64,000 bases of DNA from Pseudovibrio brasiliensis (lineage in GTDB: Bacteria; Pseudomonadota; Alphaproteobacteria; Rhizobiales; Stappiaceae). Shown one piece after another: positions 16,905-25,403 of this stretch; positions within the stretch are counted from its first letter, which is position 1; every line of letters starts with the position of its first letter. The notes below the pieces were generated by a model, which made no database searches, was not told the DNA's origin, and was given only the letters and a program-made list of their open reading frames with translations. The DNA lies in the NCBI RefSeq assembly GCF_018282095.1, contig NZ_CP074127.1, positions 408,906 through 472,905 of the forward strand, written 5' to 3'. Both the position numbers and the translations under genes were made by a program.

Positions 16905-17435
16905 TTAGTGTGAATGCTCGGATGGTTTGGTCAGGTGCACACCTGGGGCTGGGCGTTTCAGGTCGTGGCTGTTCTGACCCTCGGCTGGGAGTTCGACCCA
17001 TGCGTTTTCGCCATCAGCGCATTCCTGCGTGGTTTTGAAGTAGAGCGTCTGGCCGGGCGCCAGTGTTTTGTGCAGTTTGCCGCGGAAGACGAATTCGTCA
17101 TAGTGCTCGTGCTGCAAGGTGCCGGTCCAGGTGATCTGCTTGACGCCTTCCTTGAGAGTTCTGCCGTAGTACTCGTAGCTTTTGGCATAAGGACCGGTTT
17201 GGGTTTCCAGCTTCCATCCGGCTTTGGGCATTGGTTTGACCGAAACTACACCCTCCGGAATTTCAACGCGTACCTTGAGGGTCGCCTGTCCATCGCAGCC
17301 ATGGCCTATACGGATAATGCCTTTGTAGGTGCTGCCAACTTCTGCCTCTTTTTGCTCCAGCGTTGCGTGCGCAGAAGCGCTGGAAGCTACCGCCAGCAGT
17401 GAGAGCGAAAGCACTGATAAAAATAGAGTTTTCAT
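16905..17435 (-). CDS. YcnI-like (DUF1775) periplasmic copper-binding protein
   Basis: 176 aa. A Sec signal peptide (MKTLFLSVLSLSLLAVASSASA) is followed by mature His1 in HATLEQKEA. In DUF1775 proteins this N-terminal histidine forms the copper-brace-like site. Other conserved landmarks are GCDGQATLKVRVEIPEGV (around residues 47-64) and WKLETQ with a tryptophan near the metal site. The C-terminal tail has His-rich HLTKPSEHSH. The start at 17435 has AGGA upstream; the open frame to 17483 adds a non-signal extension. The gene stands alone, without the CopC/CopD neighbours often seen, so its metal partner is not shown. Confidence 0.87.
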   Translation of the reverse strand: MKTLFLSVLSLSLLAVASSASAHATLEQKEAEVGSTYKGIIRIGHGCDGQATLKVRVEIPEGVVSVKPMPKAGWKLETQTGPYAKSYEYYGRTLKEGVKQITWTGTLQHEHYDEFVFRGKLHKTLAPGQTLYFKTTQECADGENAWVELPAEGQNSHDLKRPAPGVHLTKPSEHSH

Positions 17436-17603
17436 AGGATACTCGTTCCTGTTTAAAGCGTGGCTCTGACATGTGGAAGACACAGCAAACCTCCTTCGCG
17501 CATCTCCTGTGGCTGGACTGGCTGAGGAAACTGCGCGTTGAATGCTTTCTGAAAAGGGATGTCAGAAGCAGATCAATTATTGTTTTGGTTACAAAGCTTC
17601 GGC

Positions 17604-18893
17604 TTAGGCCAATGACTTCACATATTTGGCCCCTTTCCGGCCTGCACTCAGGTAGAGAGGCAGTGTTGGGGCAAACAGGTATTTGCCGAGGAGAGCCATG
17701 AACTTACCGGCTTTCTCCGGGGAGCCCACGTTAAAGAGCGGATTGGGCGCGTACTCCAGCACGTTCTGTTCAATGTGAGCGGCGACATCCACGCCATACA
17801 CATCGCGGACTGCCTTCAGGGCGACCTCGTAGGAGCCGATGGCCGGGCCTGCGCTGTAAAACTTGCCATCAACAGCCACCTCTGTTCCGCTGGATTTGGC
17901 ACCGAGCTTATCCAGCAAAGGGGTGTGGTGATAATTGGATGTAGCTGTTTTGCCTTCTAAAATGCCAGCTGCCGCATACACCAATGTACCTGCGCAGACG
18001 GAAATCATGCCTTTTGCAGCTGGTTCCTGTCTTCTAATGAAATCCAGCAGTTCCTTGTCTTTTAGCAGCAAGGGTTGCGTTGCGCCCTGAATGACGAAGT
18101 CAACCTGAGGACATTCGGCGAAGGTTGAGGTTGGTATGATCTTCGGGCCAAGCAAACACTGAACTGGCGTTTTGTCATGGGAGACCACGTGAAGTGTTGA
18201 GTTGGGGAACGCGCTCAGAACTTCGACTGCCCCCAGGAAGTCTGGCAAATAACAACCTGAGGGCAGTGCCACAGCGATGGTTGGAGCATCGCATGCAGCC
18301 AGATCCACTGGATCCTTTGGGGTGTTTCCAGAGAACTGGCAGTGCGGGTCGTATTCCAAAGTAAGTTCGGCAAACTTGGCAAAGCGGGTGCCGCGCAGTT
18401 TTTCCAACACGATGAACGCAGCTTCGATCATACCGGTGGAATGACCTGCGGTGTGGAACTTGCCATCCACCACAGCCTTGCGCTCAAACACAGGCTTTGC
18501 GCCGTATTCCGCTAGCAGTTTTGTGCCCTCATCATCAGCTGTTGCGGCTTTCCCTTCCAATACATCAGCCTTGGCAAGGGCTAATACACCACCGCTGGAG
18601 GCAACCACATATGCCACGCGCGCGCACTGCTCTGCCAGAAAGGCATGGAGTGCCGGATCATCCTGAGCTGCACTCGGAATATCCGGAATGACCAGAACAT
18701 CCAGCGGCGTGCAGTCCGTAAAATCAGCGTTTGGCACAAGGGTCAGGCCATGCTGACCAGTTACTGGTGTTGTGGTGGCGCCAATGATCACAGGGCGATT
18801 GAGCGGATTGATACCCAGAACGGCCTGCATCTCGCCAAGTTCGGATTCATTGAACCCGGGCATTGCGATATAACCGATACGGTAGCGTTTCAT
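17604..18893 (-). CDS. Fused double DJ-1/PfpI-family protein
   Basis: 429 aa made of two DJ-1/PfpI (type 1 glutamine amidotransferase-like) domains in tandem, residues about 4-190 and 204-395. The family includes isonitrile hydratase, deglycase/glyoxalase and regulatory proteins. The second domain keeps the nucleophile elbow ISVCAGTLVYAAAGILEGK with Cys300. In the first domain the same position is Ser99 (VVASSGGVLALAKADVLEGK), so it is probably catalytically dead or altered. The start at 18893 has AAGGAGAG upstream. The gene is divergent from a TetR regulator, with a dyad between them that probably serves as operator. The substrate is unknown. Confidence 0.85.
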   Translation of the reverse strand: MKRYRIGYIAMPGFNESELGEMQAVLGINPLNRPVIIGATTTPVTGQHGLTLVPNADFTDCTPLDVLVIPDIPSAAQDDPALHAFLAEQCARVAYVVASSGGVLALAKADVLEGKAATADDEGTKLLAEYGAKPVFERKAVVDGKFHTAGHSTGMIEAAFIVLEKLRGTRFAKFAELTLEYDPHCQFSGNTPKDPVDLAACDAPTIAVALPSGCYLPDFLGAVEVLSAFPNSTLHVVSHDKTPVQCLLGPKIIPTSTFAECPQVDFVIQGATQPLLLKDKELLDFIRRQEPAAKGMISVCAGTLVYAAAGILEGKTATSNYHHTPLLDKLGAKSSGTEVAVDGKFYSAGPAIGSYEVALKAVRDVYGVDVAAHIEQNVLEYAPNPLFNVGSPEKAGKFMALLGKYLFAPTLPLYLSAGRKGAKYVKSLA

Positions 18894-18939
18894 GGGCACT
18901 CTCCTTTTTCTTCGGTTGGGCGAGCCCATCCAAAGATTC

Positions 18940-18959
18940 TTGTCACTTAGTTTTGACAA
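18940..18959. promoter_or_regulatory. Candidate TetR operator between divergent genes
   Basis: TTGTCA and TGACAA are inverted arms with an 8-bp centre. They lie 46 bp upstream of the double DJ-1 start and 28 bp upstream of the TetR start. TTGACA of the right arm region could also be a -35 box for the TetR gene. Binding here would control both directions. Confidence 0.5.
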
Positions 18960-18987
18960 ATTATATAAAAAATGTAAAAAGAGTCAA

Positions 18988-19536
18988 ATGGCATCAATGA
19001 TCAATCATATGCCCGTGGTCGAGCTGCTCAGCCACTACGGGATTCAGAAAGCAACCATGGGTAATCTGGCAGAGGCTGTCGGGTGCACACGGCAGACGCT
19101 GTACAACCGGTTCAAAACCAAGGACCGTGTACGCGACTGGGCGCTGCTGGAATATATGACCGAGGTGAATGAGGCCGCGATTGCCGTGTTGGATAACGCG
19201 CCAGCAGACGCGCCGTTGGGAGCTGTGCTGGAAGCGTTCGAGCGCTGGGGTGGTGATCAGGTTGCCATGGTGCGCGGCTCACCCCATGGTGTGGACATTC
19301 TGGAAGGTGGCATGCAGCTGATCGCCTGCAAGACAGAAACGCCTATCGATCGCTTCGAGCAACGCTTAGAAAAATTCATCGAAAGCAGGCGTCTCTCCCC
19401 TACTCCGGCGGAGACAACCATGGTGTTGGTGATGGCGGCCAAAGGGGTATTTGTCTCCTGCGCGGACGCGAAAGACTACTCGGAAAAAATGGAGGCGGTG
19501 GTCAAAGCTTTGCTCGGAGCAGTACAGACTGTGTAA
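18988..19536 (+). CDS. TetR/AcrR-family transcriptional regulator
   Basis: 182 aa. The N-terminal helix-turn-helix is QKATMGNLAEAVG-CTRQTLYNRFKTKDRV (residues about 18-48). The C-terminal ligand-binding region is poorly conserved. The frame extends upstream to 18892, but that part overlaps the divergent gene's leader. The ATG at 18988 leaves a normal TetR N-terminus with weak AAAGAG upstream. Divergent placement makes the double DJ-1 gene its likely target. Confidence 0.82.
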   Translation: MASMINHMPVVELLSHYGIQKATMGNLAEAVGCTRQTLYNRFKTKDRVRDWALLEYMTEVNEAAIAVLDNAPADAPLGAVLEAFERWGGDQVAMVRGSPHGVDILEGGMQLIACKTETPIDRFEQRLEKFIESRRLSPTPAETTMVLVMAAKGVFVSCADAKDYSEKMEAVVKALLGAVQTV

Positions 19537-19650
19537 GCGGCGTTAATTTCACATAGGAACGCACGAAAAACCAAAAGAACGCAAATCTACGCACATTTCA
19601 ACGCCAACAGAAACGGCGAACTTTATGCCCCCTTCAGCAAGTGGCATTAA

Positions 19651-19687
19651 AAAAGCCGATGCAGAGCATAAGTCTGCACCGGCTTTT
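19651..19687 (-). terminator. Terminator of the tetR-ohr-reductase-DJ-1 operon
   Basis: The stem AAAAGCCG-A-TGCAGA / TCTGCA-C-CGGCTTTT (one mismatch) gives a strong hairpin with a T-run on the minus strand. It lies about 20 bp after the Hsp31-like gene. Confidence 0.88.
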
Positions 19688-19708
19688 GATCTGTTTGGGT
19701 CTGCCGGG

Positions 19709-20386
19709 TTAGCGTAGGCGGGCCAGAACGGCGTTGGCTGCTGCTTCTGAGGATGCCGGGTTCTGACCGGAGATGAGATTGCCATCTTCCAGAATGAAGG
19801 AGCCCCAGTCCGGGCCTTTCTCATAGATCGCGCCTTTTTCCTGCAAGGCATCTTCCACCAGCAGCGGCACAACATCTGTCAGCTGAACAGCATCTTCTTC
19901 TGTGTTGGAAAAGCCGGTGACCTTTTTGCCCTTCACCAGAGCGGAGCCATCCGCAGCCTTAGCGTTGACCAATGCGGCAGAGGCATGACAGACAACGCCA
20001 ACGGGCTTGTTCGCAGAGTTCAGCTGCTCAATCAATGAGATAGAGGCAGTATTGTCCACCAGATCCCAAAGCGGGCCATGACCGCCCGGATAGAATACGG
20101 CATCAAATGCATCCGCGGAGACGCTTTCCAGCTTCACAGTGTTTGCCAATGCTTCATTGGCGGCGCGGTCTGCTTTGAAGCGGTCAGTGGCTGGTGTCTG
20201 GAAGTCCGGCAGGTCGCTTTTTGGGTCCAGCGGTGGCTGGCCACCAGCAGGAGATGCCAGAGTGATTGTCGCGCCAGCGTCTTTGAAGACGTAATAAGGT
20301 GCCGCGAGTTCTTCCAGCCAGAAGCCGGTTTTCTCGCCTGTGTTGCCCAGCTTGTCGTGGGATGTGAGGACCATAAGCACGTTCAT
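19709..20386 (-). CDS. Hsp31-like DJ-1/PfpI-family protein
   Basis: 225-aa single-domain member of the Hsp31/DJ-1 group, known as holdase chaperones and glutathione-independent glyoxalases (methylglyoxal to lactate). Nucleophile Cys133 with His134 is seen in GVVCHASAAL. The conserved GEKTGFWLEE motif (residues 17-26) supplies the helper glutamate, and the GGHGPLWDL turn is typical. It is the last gene of a leftward cluster with a CurA-like reductase, Ohr and a TetR regulator, and the terminator follows. The context argues for detoxification of reactive carbonyls or electrophiles. Confidence 0.9.
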   Translation of the reverse strand: MNVLMVLTSHDKLGNTGEKTGFWLEELAAPYYVFKDAGATITLASPAGGQPPLDPKSDLPDFQTPATDRFKADRAANEALANTVKLESVSADAFDAVFYPGGHGPLWDLVDNTASISLIEQLNSANKPVGVVCHASAALVNAKAADGSALVKGKKVTGFSNTEEDAVQLTDVVPLLVEDALQEKGAIYEKGPDWGSFILEDGNLISGQNPASSEAAANAVLARLR

Positions 20387-20478
20387 TGTGATCTACCTTT
20401 CAGCAGGCATAGGGGGAGTAGCCACCAGTGCCCTAAGGCACTGATGTTGGTGTTATTTTTGTTGTTCTCGTTTAGAGG

Positions 20479-21510
20479 TTAGTCGCCGACTTTTATGACA
20501 ACTTTGCCGAAGTTCTTACCTTCCAGGAGGCCCATGAAAGCTTCTGGCGCATTTTCCAAACCGTCTACCATTTGCTCGCGGTACTTCACTTTACCCTGCG
20601 CAATCCACTGCTGCATATCTGCCGCGAATTTAGGGTAAAGATTTGGGAAACTGTCAAAGATGATAAAGCCCTGCATGCGGATCTTCTTCACCAGCAAAGT
20701 ACCCATCAGCATACCCATCCGGTCCGGACCATCCGGCAGACTGGTTGCGTTGTACTGCGAGATCAATCCACACAGCGGAATGCGTGCGTTGGCGTTGAGC
20801 AGCGGCAGAACCGCATCAAACACTGCGCCGCCAACATTCTCAAAATAAACGTCAATTCCATCCGGACAGGCGTCTTTCAGGTCCTGTGCAAAGGTTGAGG
20901 AGTTGCGGTCAAGGCAGACGTCGAAGCCGAGGTTATCAACGGCATGCTTGCACTTTTCAGCGCCGCCAGCGATGCCAACAACACGGCAGCCTTTGATCTT
21001 GCCGATCTGGCCAACGGTTGCGCCAACAGGGCCGGTTGCTGCAGCAACAGCAATGGTTTCACCAGGTTTCGGCTCGCCGATTTCCAGAAGACCTGCATAG
21101 GCTGTGAAGCCTGGCATGCCCATAATGCCAAGCGCCCAGGATGGCATTGCTGGCTCTTTGCCAAGATTGAACACCATCTCGCCATTGGAAATTGAGTAGT
21201 CCTGCCAACCGCCCAGGCTCACCACCCAGTCACCTTCGGCAAAGCCTTTCAGGTTGGATTTCACCACGACAGAAACAGTGCCACCGACCATGGCATCGCC
21301 AATTTCCACCGGATCTGCATAGGATTTGGCATCGCTCATACGACCGCGCATATACGGGTCGAGAGACAGATAGACTGTCCGCAGCAGCATCTCGCCTTCA
21401 CCCGGTGTTGGGATCGCAGCTTCTTCAAGACGAAAGTTTTTGGATGTTGGAGCCCCAACAGGACGTTCCGCCAGCACAATCTGGCGGTTTACTTCAGTAT
21501 TCTGCGGCAT
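20479..21510 (-). CDS. NADPH-dependent MDR oxidoreductase (CurA/YncB-like)
   Basis: 343-aa zinc-independent medium-chain dehydrogenase/reductase. The family reduces activated C=C bonds of 2-alkenals, curcumin and leukotriene-like compounds. Visible features are the N-terminal GroES-like fold with SLDPYMRGRMSD, the Rossmann motif AAATGPVGATVGQIGK (residues about 154-169), and FENVGGAVFDAVLPL near residue 246. No catalytic zinc-binding cysteines are present. The start at 21510 (MPQNTEV) matches the family; the frame upstream to 21624 overlaps non-conserved sequence. It sits between ohr and the Hsp31-like gene with 47 and 92-bp gaps, so the three are probably one transcript. Confidence 0.9.
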   Translation of the reverse strand: MPQNTEVNRQIVLAERPVGAPTSKNFRLEEAAIPTPGEGEMLLRTVYLSLDPYMRGRMSDAKSYADPVEIGDAMVGGTVSVVVKSNLKGFAEGDWVVSLGGWQDYSISNGEMVFNLGKEPAMPSWALGIMGMPGFTAYAGLLEIGEPKPGETIAVAAATGPVGATVGQIGKIKGCRVVGIAGGAEKCKHAVDNLGFDVCLDRNSSTFAQDLKDACPDGIDVYFENVGGAVFDAVLPLLNANARIPLCGLISQYNATSLPDGPDRMGMLMGTLLVKKIRMQGFIIFDSFPNLYPKFAADMQQWIAQGKVKYREQMVDGLENAPEAFMGLLEGKNFGKVVIKVGD

Positions 21511-21557
21511 TTCAGGTTCCTCAATTAATGTCAGTAATGCTTTGTTATTATTCGGCT

Positions 21558-21971
21558 TTATGAATTCAGCTTGGTGTAAACGCGCAGGTCCACGTTGCCA
21601 CAAATTGCGTTGGAGTACGGGCAAAGACTGTGAGCTGTCTGGATTACGTCATCGGCTTGCTCACGGGTCAAACCGGAGAATTCCAGATGCAGGTCAATGT
21701 CCAGTACATATCCCCCCTCTGCTTTCTCGATAACGTTGCCTTCTGCACGCACTTCAATGGAGTTCAACGGATATTCCTTGTGTCCGGAAACCATCTTTAG
21801 TGAGTGTTCAAAGCAAGAGGCATATCCCACCGCGAAGAGTTCTTCCGGTGTAATGCCTGGGCCTTCAACTCCCGGAGGGGTCACTCGAATTTTAGCAGCT
21901 TCGTCGCTCAACGTCGGTTTGGCGGAGCGTCCGTTTTCTGCTGTGATGTCAGTGTCATAGAAGACTTTCAT
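21558..21971 (-). CDS. ohr: Organic hydroperoxide resistance protein Ohr
   Basis: 137-aa thiol peroxidase of the Ohr/OsmC family, reducing organic and fatty-acid hydroperoxides with lipoylated partners. Both catalytic cysteines are present: Cys53 in GYASCFEHSL and Cys117 in HSLCPYSNAI. The sequence GPGITPEELFAVGYASCF and the length fit the Ohr branch. Ohr genes are usually controlled by a MarR-type OhrR. Here the upstream gene is a TetR regulator in the same direction, 51 bp away, which is an unusual pairing. Confidence 0.95.
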   Translation of the reverse strand: MKVFYDTDITAENGRSAKPTLSDEAAKIRVTPPGVEGPGITPEELFAVGYASCFEHSLKMVSGHKEYPLNSIEVRAEGNVIEKAEGGYVLDIDLHLEFSGLTREQADDVIQTAHSLCPYSNAICGNVDLRVYTKLNS

Positions 21972-22022
21972 ATCTTCACCTTAGATTTTGGACTGGCGTT
22001 TGGTTCTTACGGGTTGATGGCG

Positions 22023-22616
22023 TTATGCAGCAGGCAGCATTATCTCTGTGACCTCCAGTGCTTTCTGGAGTGGTTTCTTATCTCGTGTAACTTTTCCGAT
22101 GAGGCTGGCGCCAAGCCACATCTGGTAGAGCACCTGAGCAGCCATTCTGGCTTCTAACTTAGGTGCCATGGAACCGTCTTTAATCCCGGCTTCTATGATG
22201 TCGCCTAAACGTTTCTCTACTCTGGTGGTCATCTGGGCCAACAGCTCTCTCATATCTTCAGAAATGTCTGCTATTTCTGCGCTCAGCTTTACGATCAGAC
22301 AGTGCTTCGAGGCATCCTCGGAGTGTTGATAGTTCTCCCAAAGGTGCCAGTACTGGAACAGCTTTTCACGCATGCTCAGAGCCTCTGTCGCAAGCAGGGC
22401 ATCCAAGCTTCTCATATATTCATCTAGGTATTGCTGAACCAATACGCAACCGAAGTGCTCTTTGGATTCGAAGTAATGATAAAACGAGCCTTTCGGGACT
22501 CCGGCAGTTTTCAGCAGTACGCTCAGGCCCATGCTGGAAAAACCTTGCTCTGCTATCAACTTACGCCCGGTTTCCAGGATGTGTTGACGGGTGGCTTCAC
22601 TCTTCTTCATCTTCAT
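22023..22616 (-). CDS. TetR-family regulator heading an electrophile-detoxification operon
   Basis: 197 aa. The N-terminal DNA-binding domain contains SSMGLSVLLKTAGVPKGSFYHYF-ESKEHFG (residues about 27-56), the subgroup of TetR proteins that includes AcuR, NemR and YxaF. Single cysteines (for example Cys106 in SKHCLIVKL) could sense electrophiles, as in NemR, but this is inferred. The gene is first in the leftward cluster tetR-ohr-CurA-like-Hsp31-like. A near-perfect operator dyad lies 22 bp upstream of its start, so it probably represses the whole cluster, itself included. Confidence 0.87.
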   Translation of the reverse strand: MKMKKSEATRQHILETGRKLIAEQGFSSMGLSVLLKTAGVPKGSFYHYFESKEHFGCVLVQQYLDEYMRSLDALLATEALSMREKLFQYWHLWENYQHSEDASKHCLIVKLSAEIADISEDMRELLAQMTTRVEKRLGDIIEAGIKDGSMAPKLEARMAAQVLYQMWLGASLIGKVTRDKKPLQKALEVTEIMLPAA

Positions 22617-22637
22617 AAAGAGTGTTTTAATTAAAAA

Positions 22638-22652
22638 TAGACCGGTCGTCTA
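22638..22652. promoter_or_regulatory. Operator TAGACCGGTCGTCTA upstream of tetR-ohr cluster
   Basis: Arms TAGAC and GTCTA flank CGGTC, and the core GACCGGTC is itself palindromic. TAGACC...GGTCTA-like sites are known operators of NemR-type TetR repressors. It lies 22-36 bp upstream of the regulator's ATG. Confidence 0.7.
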
Positions 22653-22765
22653 GTGCCCTTCGGAATATCCCTTATGACGCCTCTTCACATTGACTTCATG
22701 ACGGGAAAAGTCAGGCGGGGATAAGCCTCAGGTTGTGCGTGCTGAAGGCTTGGGCCGGAGCGCAG

Positions 22766-23374
22766 TTATGCCCGCAGCCCCTCTTCCATGATCGCCCACG
22801 AGTTATCGAAGCGCTGCTCGAAATCAGTAGACTCTTCCAGCCGCGAAATGATCAGCGTACCTTCCACAAGCGCGATGATGGCTTCCACCACATCCTGCTC
22901 GTTCTTCTTCTTGATGGTTCCCTGCTCAATGCCTTCACTCACCAGCTTGGCAAGGCGTGCTTTAATTTGGCCGAAGAACCGGCGCAGAACCACCTTGGCC
23001 ACGTTGTGGCGATAGAACTCAAACCAGATCGCGGTGATAACCTTATGCGTCCGCAGGAAAATCAGCGATGTCTTGCAGATGTAGTAGATCTGTTCCAGCT
23101 GTGTGGCATCGGGGTCTTCATGCCCTTCCAGCTGCATACGCAGGTCGTCTTCATAGGTGGTGATGTACTCCGCGAGCACTTCATCCTTGGTTGGAAAGAT
23201 GCTCGTGACGTCCTTAACCTTCAGGCCCGCGTTAGCGGCGATGTCCGCGTAAGTGGTTTCAAAATAACCGAATTTTTCAAAGCAGCAGATCGCTGCTTCC
23301 AGAATTGCTGACTTGGAGACTAGGGCTGGGGAGTTCTCTGAATACCCTGCGTGGGTGCTGTCCGCGTCACTCAT
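22766..23374 (-). CDS. TetR-family transcriptional regulator
   Basis: 202 aa from the ATG at 23374, which has AGGCAGG upstream; the frame to 23422 is not needed. A helix-turn-helix lies at about residues 40-70 (TTYADIAANAGLKVKDVTSIFPTKDEVL). The effector domain resembles broad FadR/AcrR-like TetR proteins. It lies 196 bp downstream of a methyltransferase gene in the same direction and upstream of no obvious target. Its regulon cannot be read from position. Confidence 0.82.
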   Translation of the reverse strand: MSDADSTHAGYSENSPALVSKSAILEAAICCFEKFGYFETTYADIAANAGLKVKDVTSIFPTKDEVLAEYITTYEDDLRMQLEGHEDPDATQLEQIYYICKTSLIFLRTHKVITAIWFEFYRHNVAKVVLRRFFGQIKARLAKLVSEGIEQGTIKKKNEQDVVEAIIALVEGTLIISRLEESTDFEQRFDNSWAIMEEGLRA

Positions 23375-23570
23375 AACCTGCCTCTTTCCACGTCTACGCC
23401 TGCTACTCTTGTGTGTGAGCAAGCAGTCTGATTAGAAACCCATGATGGAACAACACTTTGCCAAGATGATGGTAAATCGGCATCTATGAATTCTGATAAA
23501 GATCGAGTGCTTGCTGAATTCGGCTGTTTTAATAATGAGTTACGCGGTGCTCAAGTCGGTCTTTTACATA

Positions 23571-24197
23571 TTACGCTACGCGCTTGAACACGCTTGTCTG
23601 GAATTTTTGCTGGTTTTTCTTCGGCGTAATATGGGTGTGTTCCTGCGTTGCAATCTGCTCAAAAACACCCGGAGCAAGTGCTTCCAGTTTTTCGTTTAGG
23701 GACTGGGAAGAATAGCGCTGAACAGGAAGACCGGAACACTTCTCCGGTCCGTCTTCCGCAAAAGTGGAAATGATGGCGATGCCACCAACAGGAACGGACT
23801 TAACCAACGCATCTATATAGGCTTTCTGGTCCTGCTCGTTGGTGAGGAAATGAAAGACCGCGCGGTCATGCCAGACCTGATAGGTGCTCTCTGGTGTCCA
23901 TTTGGTGACATCGGCGCTGATCCACTCCACATCATCGGCCACGCCGCCCAGACGCTCTTTGCCGGCTTCCAGCACCACTGAGGAGATGTCCAGAACCGCG
24001 AGCGGACCATAGCCAGCGGCGTGCAGAATGCTCGTCAGCTTGGAGGCGCCACCGCCCACATCAATGAAGCTCTGGCCCAGTTTGAGATAGCTGATAACGA
24101 GTTGATAAGACAGGGTTGGCTGGTTTTCATACCATGTCAGCTGCTCTTCCTGGCGGGCATCATAAACCGCGTTCCAATGTGCAACTTTCTCGTTCAT
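23571..24197 (-). CDS. Class I SAM-dependent methyltransferase
   Basis: 208 aa. Motif I is clear as FIDVGGGASKL (residues about 44-54), followed by LAVLDISS (motif II) and WISADVTKW (motif III), a Rossmann-type methyltransferase. The N-terminal HWNAVYDARQEEQLTWYE pattern is shared with a group of small bacterial methyltransferases related to eukaryotic METTL12. The substrate is unknown. The gene faces a 270-bp gap before the divergent hydrolase operon. That gap shows no strong structure. Confidence 0.85.
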   Translation of the reverse strand: MNEKVAHWNAVYDARQEEQLTWYENQPTLSYQLVISYLKLGQSFIDVGGGASKLTSILHAAGYGPLAVLDISSVVLEAGKERLGGVADDVEWISADVTKWTPESTYQVWHDRAVFHFLTNEQDQKAYIDALVKSVPVGGIAIISTFAEDGPEKCSGLPVQRYSSQSLNEKLEALAPGVFEQIATQEHTHITPKKNQQKFQTSVFKRVA

Positions 24198-24467
24198 CTC
24201 GGGCCTCGCCTTAGCAACAGGGCATATATGGGAGTAGCCGGCTAAGAAAGCAACATTTAATTTAGATAATTCTAATCTACAATCAATGTATTGCGGTCAT
24301 TCCCCAGCGTCTTCCTTCTGTCCGCTAGGAGTTTAAGCGATTTTGCCCTGTCTCTGCAGTCACGTTTTTACGATGCGGACAAGCCCATGTTGCTTGTTAA
24401 AGGCATTTTTCCAGTCGACGGGCGATCTTAAGTGCCAGTAACGGTGCGCAAAACCAAGGATCGATAC

Positions 24468-25391
24468 ATGCCTGAGCGGAAGAAACTTGAGAGCAATCTG
24501 GATAAGGTGGAAGTGCGGCAGGTGGAGTTTGAGTGCCACGGCGAAAAGCTGCATGGGGATCTCTATCTTCCTAAAAAACGACCGCCTTTTGGCAAACTTC
24601 CCGGCGTTGTCGTGACCGGCGCATGGACTTCGGTGAAAGAGCAAATGGCCGGGCTTTACGCCTCAGAGCTGGCCATGCGCGGGTTCGTGGCGCTTGCGTT
24701 CGACTTCCGCGGCTGGGGGCTTTCTGCTCATGACGGCAAGACCAAGTATCTGGAAGACCCGGCCCGCAAAACCGACGATATCCGTGCGGCGATCGACTTT
24801 ATGGGCCGCTGCCCAGATGTCGACCCCGACAGAATTTGTGGCCTCGGCATCTGTGCATCTGCGGGGTATATGAGCGCGGCAACGGGTGGAAACAGGCATG
24901 TGCATTCGTTGGCCTTGGTCGCGCCTTGGTTACATAATTCCGAAATTGTTTCAGAGGTTTATGGTGGTGCGGAAGGCGTCAGCGAACTGCTGAAGGTTGG
25001 TCGGGATGCCCTGATCCACGAAGAGCCTCGCTACATCGTCGCAGCCAGCAAAGTGGACGAAACGGCGCTGATGTTCGACGTGGAGTACTACACTGAGGAA
25101 GAGCGCGGTCTGATCCCCGAGTTCGACAACAAGTTCAACCTGGCCTCCTGGGAAGCGTGGTTGACGTTTGATGGTGTACACACCGCTGAAAAGCAGAACC
25201 AGCCAACCCTGATCGTGCACAGTGAAGCGGCGGCCATCCCGAAAGGTGCACGGGAGTTTGCGCGGCGGATGGGCGACAGAGCGACGACGCTTTGGTTTGA
25301 GGATGTGACGCAGTTTGACTTTTACGACAAGGCCCAACCCATTGATCGCGCATTGGAAGCTGTTGCCGAGCACTTCCTTTCAACGATGTGA
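24468..25391 (+). CDS. Alpha/beta hydrolase with a likely Cys nucleophile (DLH-like)
   Basis: 307 aa. Alpha/beta-hydrolase fold of the COG1073/dienelactone-hydrolase-like group. The nucleophile elbow reads GLGICASAGYM, so the central residue is probably Cys, as in dienelactone hydrolase, rather than the usual Ser. The acid is likely in the LIVHSEAAAIPKGAREF region. Near the C-terminus the usual His-x-x-FYD position is Gln in VTQFDFYDK, so the catalytic histidine is not obvious. The ATG at 24468 has AAGGA seven bases upstream; a GTG at 24432 is less likely. It is the first gene of a three-gene operon with an NTF2-like protein and an SDR. Confidence 0.8.
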   Translation: MPERKKLESNLDKVEVRQVEFECHGEKLHGDLYLPKKRPPFGKLPGVVVTGAWTSVKEQMAGLYASELAMRGFVALAFDFRGWGLSAHDGKTKYLEDPARKTDDIRAAIDFMGRCPDVDPDRICGLGICASAGYMSAATGGNRHVHSLALVAPWLHNSEIVSEVYGGAEGVSELLKVGRDALIHEEPRYIVAASKVDETALMFDVEYYTEEERGLIPEFDNKFNLASWEAWLTFDGVHTAEKQNQPTLIVHSEAAAIPKGAREFARRMGDRATTLWFEDVTQFDFYDKAQPIDRALEAVAEHFLSTM

Positions 25392-25403
25392 GCAGGATCT
25401 TCC

